Notes under the pieces: model-generated
The model's database searches: none
Told to the model about the DNA's origin: nothing
What the model saw: the letters and a program-made list of their open reading frames with translations, nothing else
In this document: positions 57,511-64,000 of the stretch, in pieces
Numbering within the stretch: the first letter of the stretch is position 1
Layout: each line of letters begins with the position of its first letter
Assembly (NCBI GenBank): GCA_020310875.1
Contig: CM035407.1
Coordinates: 69,840,158-69,904,157, forward strand
Direction of reading: 5' to 3'
DNA length: 64,000 nucleotides
Origin: Ceratopteris richardii
Lineage: Eukaryota > Streptophyta > Polypodiopsida > Polypodiales > Pteridaceae
Made by a program: the position numbers and the translations under genes

Positions 57511-60411
57511 TGTCGGCGCGAAAGCGACAGTCGGTGGATCAGGCCAACCGCCAAAAAATACGGCGCACGCCGGGTGCTTGGAGCAAGCTCAGGAGTTTCT
57601 TGGAAATTGTGACTCAGCAATGGAGTAAAACATATGTGACATATCACATCACAATAATCTTCTTTGTACTCTTCACTTCTGAATTCTCAAATTCGATTCA
57701 TAGAAGGATGCAAATATTCAATACTTTCAATTGATTCTTCTAGCCTAAAGAGTTTTTACTAACTATCCAAAGAGCCTTAGAGAAACATACACTTTCAAAA
57801 ACAATTGATTAGAATTTTAGCGCAAATGAACATCGTAGAGAGGTTCATAATAACATCAATGAATACGTCTCCTCCTTTGAAAGCTACGCTTAGAAATTTA
57901 ATGAGACCGTAGAAGTGCTTGTTAAACAATATGTGGCGTGGCCACTTTGGTGTGCTTTCTATATATAACGCACAAACAATGCAAGTTTTTATAAGACCAT
58001 AGTATCATTTTGAACAGTCATAACACGATGAGTGATCTTTAACATAGCATGTAAAGTCTAAACGGTTAATCATGAAGCTCATAACAGATCATATGGGTAA
58101 GATAACATCATATACATCGGAAGCTTATGCATGAATGGATTTATCTCTGTAACTACAGAAAACTTGTCTAGTGCTAAATAAAGTACTCTGAACACATACT
58201 CTATTCAAGTTCCAGAATATTCTTCAGTAATGAATTATAAAATTTTTGGAAAACCAAACACCATCGCTCAAGATAAGCTTGCTAATCGTTTATCTGCATA
58301 ATCACCTCGGTTCAATGAATCAATGAATCTAATCAAGGTGTTCGAAAGATTGACATGTCTCACTATAATCATCATCTATAGTCATTGTTATATCATATAA
58401 TTAGATGTATGAAAAGATGCGCAATTTACTCTTCCTTGAAAATACAATCGACGTTGACTTTGCAGACGAATTGAGACTATGATCAATTCAGTTCATGATA
58501 AATCTCATAGCTCATCATTCTAATCAGCTTGTCAACTTAGCGATGAAGTCTGTTTCCTTGGTTTTATTAACAGACGTTAGCTTACACCAGCAATAAGGAA
58601 AATATATGATCAGAATTAGTATGAAGTATATTGTGATTAGTAAAACTACTTAATCATCAGAAAGTATATCAGTGTCGATATGCAGCAAAATTGGAAATAT
58701 CAGTTGGCAGTTATCATGGCGTTGATAAAGTGATAAATGTCAAGTTGTAGCAGATAAAAACAAAAAACACTTTATGTGAATAGTTTGACAAGATCTAATG
58801 ATATGAGTGGTCCAAGACCTTTAGATGAAAAGGGTGATAACAAACATCTAAGAAAAGTAATCCAATTGAATTTATAATCTGTCAGTCATACCAGTTATCT
58901 TGACTCTCATGAAGAGTTGATCAGATCAATCGATTGATTTTGCCACGGTTACTCGATAGACAATTTGAAGTTTCTTCCTCAAGACCAAGTTTGTACTCCA
59001 TCGCCGTGTCAATTCTGCCATAATAATCGATGCTTTCACCAATATAAAATAGCGGACACAAAACTGGAAGTATAAATTGTATGCAGGCCGTCAGTCGCAC
59101 ACGAAATGAATCCCTTTTTGTTGTATATGATCTCCCTCCTTAATATTCAGAGGTTCTCCTTTCCGCAATTGCCCTCTTCGTCTGATTACATGCGCCTCTC
59201 CAGCCCTTCAGATCTCTGTGTTGTGCTCTCTCCAAATCAGCAGTTGAAAGCCCGATTCCCAAGAGCTCCTTTCTTCTCCTAGCCTTTTGGAGTGATCCTT
59301 TGAAATCATTATATACATTCAATCATGAGTCCTCTGCACTTTCGTGTGACAAAGCTGTTGTAGATAAAGATTGCAAGCAGTGATATCGTGCGATAATGGT
59401 TGAACACCATATCATTGATTGTTCGGAAAAAAAATTCAATTGCGCCTAATCCGACTATCATTCACTTGATAATTCATCACAAAATAGCGTATTCAGAACT
59501 TGATCTTCTTCAATGAACGAAGTCATGCATTAGCTGCTATCAGAAGTGGAGGACCGCGAATAAGAAGCCGCCAAAGGCCATCAGTTCCGTCGTGAAGTGG
59601 GATCTCTTCGTTCAATCAGAACAACGGCTAGCTACACGCCGAATTAGATCCATCAATCAATCAGCTACGCCTGCCATGACTTCCCCGAATTATCCCTTCA
59701 AATATTGCCAGAAAGATCATCGACAGGCTTCCTCTCTCTTGTTCTCAGCTGTACTCCCTCCTCCCTTGTAGATCAGCGTCCTCTTCTCATCTCGATCCCC
59801 TTCTTCCTCTGATGTCAGCCTCCAAAAAAAACCCTGCTACAGTGGCCCTCTTTTTCCTCCAAATATGCGTTGCCTTTGTTTTTCCATGCATCCCAAATCC
59901 TTCCGTAGCTTTTTCTTCAAAGAGTGAACGATTTTCACTCTTAAATAAAGTTGTACTTTCACAAGAAAAAAAGAATGATACTCCTTCTTGCGATGTTCTT
60001 CGCTTTCAGCTTTACACAAACTCTATAATTAGAGTTCACCTCACAAAAACCTTTGAATTATGTATCATAAGTGGGTGAACGTAAATGGATAAGTTTAAGA
60101 AGACTTAATTTTGCATAACCATTAGCATTAGCATAAAATCATTTAATGGTGTTTCATAATTTCTGAGCATCCATTGGAGTGGATATATTGCTCAAACGCC
60201 TTTCGTCCTCTTCATCCTTTGGAAGGTATTTTTATTAGAAGTTGACGGAAACTTTAATCTCAACTTGACTTGAAACTTCAACATATTGCATCGGAAATCT
60301 CGTGCAACATCCAAGATTCATCCGCTTTGGGTTGACTCATCAGATATAGCCTTTTATGCATATCACGTGCCAAGACTTCATCAAGTTGGGGAGAGAGAAT
60401 TCTCTCCGACA
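57511..60411 (-). repeat. LTR-I
   Basis: TGTCGGCGC to CTCTCCGACA on the plus strand, with TGTCGG/CCGACA inverted termini over 2901 bp. The first 100 bp share a plan with LTR-H (TGTCGG, GGTGGATC, CCGCC, GGCACACG/GCGCACGC, GAGCAAGCTCAGG). The bodies differ. It has a primer site on its left and a polypurine tract on its right. A frame at 59140-59322 looks coding-like but is unrecognised. Confidence 0.75.
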
Positions 60412-60426
60412 TTCACCCCCACCAAA
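60412..60426 (-). other. Polypurine tract of internal B
   Basis: The minus strand reads GGTTTGGTGGGGGTGAA just before TGTCGGAGAG, the start of LTR-I. A small hairpin GCATCC-TCC-GGATGC lies beside it (60434-60448). Confidence 0.65.
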
Positions 60427-61349
60427 CCTGTGCATCCTCCGGATGCGCCAACCTGAGAATAAACCTGCTTTCTTCATAATATCGAATTTATTTTTCATGT
60501 GATTTTTATATAAAATCCTGCAAGTGCATGGGTTAAAACCTCATAAAGTGCCTTATGCAAGGCTGTGTAATTAGCCCTATTTATATGCACACTTTGAAAA
60601 TGCATGTATAAAATTAATGGTGCAATCAATAAGAAAAATAGCTTCTGATGACGAGGTTGGTGCACTCACTCTCATACATAGCAATGTGATTATACATTCA
60701 TCCTTACAGTCACTCGTATGTGCATGGGTATAGATCAGATCGTGCCTTGATGCATGGTCATGTAGTGTGACCCTACCACATGCATACTTTAAGTGCATTT
60801 TCAAAATTATGGTGCATAAGGGATAAGAGCTTGTGATGAAGAGATTTTTATCTCCTATACTTAGAATTTGCTCGCAGATTTCATAATGCATGTTACATTT
60901 GATATTGGTGCAAATGAACGTGCATCTAAGGAAAAACTGAACATGTGTTTGTACATAAATTTGATGCATACTTTAAATGCAAAGTGAAACAAAATGGTGC
61001 AAAACTAGAAGTAAAAGGTTTTTCATATTCTACGCTTGAAGAAAAACTTTGTTGGCAACAAACTCCCATTCTTCATCTTGAACTTGAAAAATATCTTGAA
61101 AAAAAACTCACGAAAAACATAAGTATTAGCATCTTTAAACCAAATATATCAATTCAAAAACTTTTAGATAATCCATCTATAAAAAACCGAAGTAATATTA
61201 AGTCATATTTTGGAGCTTCCATCAATTCGTCCTTTCTTGCTTGATCTGCATTAAATCACTCAAAACATTGATTAGAAAAGCCATATTTGATTCATTAATG
61301 AAATTCATAATTTTTCTTTTATAAAGAAAGAAAGTAAAACAAAATCCAT

Positions 61350-61431
61350 ATACATACCTTTTTGATGAGGAAGTAGGTTGTAACTCCCATATAAATACCT
61401 TTTTGATGAGGAAGTAGGTTGTAACTCCCAT
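61350..61431. repeat. Perfect 41-bp tandem duplication in internal B
   Basis: Two nearly identical copies of a 41-bp unit containing ACCTTTTTGATGAGGAAGTA lie head to tail, followed by the start of a third. Confidence 0.9.
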
Positions 61432-61669
61432 ATAAATATTAGCCATGGATGAAAACATTCATAAACAATCATAAACTTGATCATAACATATTCTCTTATC
61501 AATTTGGCCTCTTGTACCTGTTTTGTCAAAATAACTATTCAAAACACATTAGTGGATAACTTTACTTTTAATACAAGACATCAAAAATTTCTTGCATACA
61601 TAACTCATTTTTCCTTTTAATGGTTTTAGTTGATTTATTCATATTTTGTGTAATTTGTTTGATAATGTT

Positions 61670-62720
61670 TTAAAAAACTTCTTGTTCTTTTACATTAAAA
61701 CTTGTCTCATTGTTTGCATTCTCATTTGCATTTCTTAGTTGTTTAGATCTCTCAATTTTCCCTTTAGTATTAGATTGATTGCTGGTTTCAAGATTCACTT
61801 GTTCTTCCATCTTTTCAATTTTCCCATCTTCAAGTGATTGATCATCAGAATCAATTGAAATATTATGTAAATTTTCATATTTTCCTATTTTCTCATAAGT
61901 TGATGTCTCATGTTCTTGATTATCATTTGGCTTAATATCTTGCATCATCAGTTCAACTTGTGGATTATCCATCATATTATTGTCTTGATCATTAGATTTT
62001 GTGGTATTTTCACGTTTTACTCTCTAGTGTTTTTTCACTTGTTTGTTTGATCTTGATCTTACTTGTTTTTGTTCAAAATATTTTACCATCCCACCTCTAC
62101 CTAGGTTCAAGTGTAAAGGATCCTTCGTATGATAATCACAGATTTTGTGTTCATTTTCTAATACCAAGTGTTGCCTACATGCTTTCTCATAGGCCATACA
62201 GTTCCTATAAGTATGACCTAGTTGGTCACACCAGAAGCATCTTACAGTTCTCTTTGGTCGTTGATATAAAGCCCTAGGATCAACTCTTCTATGATCGGGT
62301 AGGGTTTTGGTCAATAGAAGACATAGATCTACTTTGAACTCGTACTTGATAGCTATCTTTGCATTCACATGTAGCACTATCATGTATTTGATTGTTTAAC
62401 CTTTCAATATTCTCCTTTAAACTTGCAACCTCATGACCAATAGTTTTGAATGAAGAAATTTCCTTTACATGCTTTGCTATTGTTTCCATATTTTCATTCA
62501 AATTTGATAGTTCATAATGAAGAATTCCTTCTAAATTCCTAAACTCGTGATCAAATTGAGTATCTATTGACTTAAGATTCGCATTAAATTCAGATACTAC
62601 TGTAGTTAAAATTGAAATAAACGAGTTTAAGGACTCAAATTTGGATTTAAGCTTTAATTTTATAGATGAAATTAATCGTGCTTCCATATCATGGAGAAGA
62701 TTTTCGACATTAGAATTCAT
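61670..62720 (-). pseudogene. Gag-like protein B: coiled coil, CCHC knuckle, GRGGM
   Basis: N-terminal helical heptads (ENLLHDMEARLISSIKLKLK, IAKHVKEISSF, ASLKENIERLNNQI), then CFWCDQLGHTYRNC (CX2CX4HX4C), YEKACRQHLVLENEHKICDY, LNLGRGGMVKYFEQ and an acidic Asn-rich tail. It is clearly homologous to protein A at 56059-57149 (CFWCDQLGH, HNLKICDYQT, LGRGGMIDYF), though diverged. About two breaks. No protease, RT or integrase is found. Confidence 0.65.
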
Positions 62721-62814
62721 GTTTATTTTTAACTATATGCAAGCCAGAAAATTTCAAATATAAATACCTGGAATTGGTTTCCCGTCCGATGTACCTGAGT
62801 CGCAATGCCGTTTG

Positions 62815-62832
62815 TTCACGTCGGGTTCACCA
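62815..62832 (-). other. Primer binding site, internal B (tRNA-Trp)
   Basis: TGGTGAACCCGACGTGAA on the minus strand, identical to the site at 57492-57509, one base from LTR-H. Confidence 0.85.
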
Positions 62833-62833
62833 A

Positions 62834-64000
62834 TGTCGGGTCGTGAGAGATGCTCGGATGGTGGATCGAGTCATCCGCCTAAATCGTTCGGCACACGTGG
62901 GGTGTCTGTAGCAAACTCAGGCTTATGAAAATAAGGGTTCTAATGACAAAACAATTTAAATTACCTAATTCTATGACTGAAACTAAGGTCTTTAAATAGT
63001 TTAAATAGCTATGGACCGTAAGGACGGGCAGCCTCGTACCTAGCAACAGCTTCCTGATATGAGATTAAAACTAGTGACTCTTCTATTACGCGTTCCATCA
63101 TGGTTTCTTCTACTAAACTATCAGGTAAGCTAGAGGTTTCTGGTCTGTCTAGAGTTGGCGGAACATTTTCTATATTTTCAATAGTACTGTGCTCAGACTC
63201 GTGAACTAATTTAGAAGACATCAAAGAAAGTAATGGGAAACAATATTGTTGCAAAACTGCTTGAATAAATTAATTGATAAGCTAATGGTTCAAATCAATA
63301 ATTCTAATACAAATGGAAGGTCTAAATAAAGGGATAAATGTCTAATCAATTGGATAGCTGACTAATTGGAAAATAAGATTTAAATGAATCTTCAATCTTG
63401 CTGCTTCTCTTTACTTCACTTCAATAGCTTGAACTCATCAATGTTTCTGCAAAGAAACATTATCATATTAGTAATATTACAAAAAATTAATAAGAAACAT
63501 AAACTTACATTATCATACACATGCATATACTAATTAAAACATTCACATGCTAGTATGCATACATTCACATCATGTTCATTCATTCACTTACTCACACATA
63601 TGCACATAGATGCTTACTATCCATACACACACTCATGCTAGTATATGCTAATACATGCTCAAATATACCCATAATCATACACTATTATGCATATGTACTC
63701 ATGTACAATCATTTCATGAACAGTCATCATCACTCATTACTATACTCTAACATAATTCAATATTTATATGTATACTCACATGCATAGATGTATATGTCTT
63801 CATGCATAAGCTAAACACCTAATAATAACTAAATAAAATTCAAACCAAATACATTTAATTACTTTTAATTATTCATTAATCTAAAACAACCAAATAAATA
63901 AAATTAAATTAACATTATATAAACCCAATCACTCTCTTCCTTTCTCTCTCATTCTCTTCCCATCTCTCTTTCTTTCTCTCTCTCTCTGTGTCTCTCTCTC
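62834..64000 (-). repeat. LTR-H, right copy (runs off the window)
   Basis: Matches 51034-52200 at a fixed offset of 11,800 with about a dozen differences by eye. It ends within the start of the CT array. Confidence 0.93.

Larger units (their letters stand above)
60412..62833 (-). mobile_element. Internal B of composite element
   Basis: A 2.4-kb internal region between the LTR-I polypurine end and the tRNA-Trp primer site next to the right LTR-H. Gag-like coding is at 61670-62720. The rest (60427-61345) is AT-rich and without a recognisable gene. Confidence 0.7.
51034..64000 (-). mobile_element. Composite non-autonomous element: LTR-H, internal A, LTR-I, internal B, LTR-H
   Basis: The left LTR-H (51034-54343) and right LTR-H (from 62834, running off the window) are about 99 percent identical over the shared 1.16 kb at a constant spacing of 11,800 bp. 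Between them on the minus strand lie internal B (60412-62833), a different but related LTR-I (57511-60411) and internal A (54344-57510). Each internal has its own tRNA-Trp primer site, PPT-like end and gag-like frames. No RT, integrase or RNase H is visible. The matching outer LTRs suggest the whole array moved as a unit, by inference. Confidence 0.7.

Noticed and set aside
59140-59322. 60-residue frame in LTR-I as a gene
   Set aside because: The composition is plausible but there is no homologue I recognise, no second copy to compare and no exon structure.

Overview
This window looks like nuclear DNA of a land plant. It is almost wholly nested LTR retrotransposons, and I find no intact host gene. 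The plant assignment rests on Copia elements primed by initiator tRNA-Met, Gypsy elements with tRNA-Asp, tRNA-Gly and tRNA-Trp primer sites, and host gene scraps (PPR, plant-type RING, SPATA20/SSP411-like). The style suggests a large-genome non-angiosperm such as a fern or other early-diverging plant, but that is a weak inference. Element labels (A to I) are local names.

Left third (1-20.8 kb). A long, diverged LTR (E-prime, minus, 1-10314) carries pieces of three host genes: a BOI-type RING ligase, SPATA20 and a PPR protein. It is split by Copia-A (317-7111, plus), which looks young and has the target duplication ATAAG. E-prime itself sits in the RT of Gypsy-B (10315-17775, minus). Gypsy-B has a leader packed with degenerate TATCGCGATA-type repeats and an LTR at 16881-17775 shared with a second internal remnant (17776-18342). 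Copia-C (18343-20781, minus) follows, cut short at its 3' side.

Middle (20.8-44.4 kb). Gypsy-D (plus) keeps RT end, RNase H and integrase. Unusually, a retropepsin-like domain follows the integrase, and then about 4.2 kb of further coding sequence runs up to the polypurine tract. Its 3' LTR is split by Gypsy-E (28897-43873, minus), a 15-kb element with 3.44-kb LTRs, target duplication GCAAG and most of its gag-pol legible. The LTRs of E contain a relic primer site and a PPR scrap.

Right third (44.4-64 kb). An older Gypsy fragment (F), a Copia-G remnant with short LTR, gag and protease, a possible tRNA-derived SINE, and a second Gypsy-B family fragment (B-prime, plus) whose leader repeats have decayed from CG to CA/TG. 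From 51034 to beyond the window end lies a composite minus-strand structure, LTR-H / internal A / LTR-I / internal B / LTR-H. Both internals have tRNA-Trp primer sites and only gag-like coding (coiled coil, CCHC knuckle, GRGGM motif), so they look non-autonomous. LTR-H carries a (CT)n tract punctuated by GC-rich hairpin units.

Inferred order: B before E-prime before Copia-A; D before E; B-prime before H. LTR comparisons were made by eye. Copia-A, Gypsy-E and LTR-H pairs each differ by roughly 1 percent, so these three insertions are recent.
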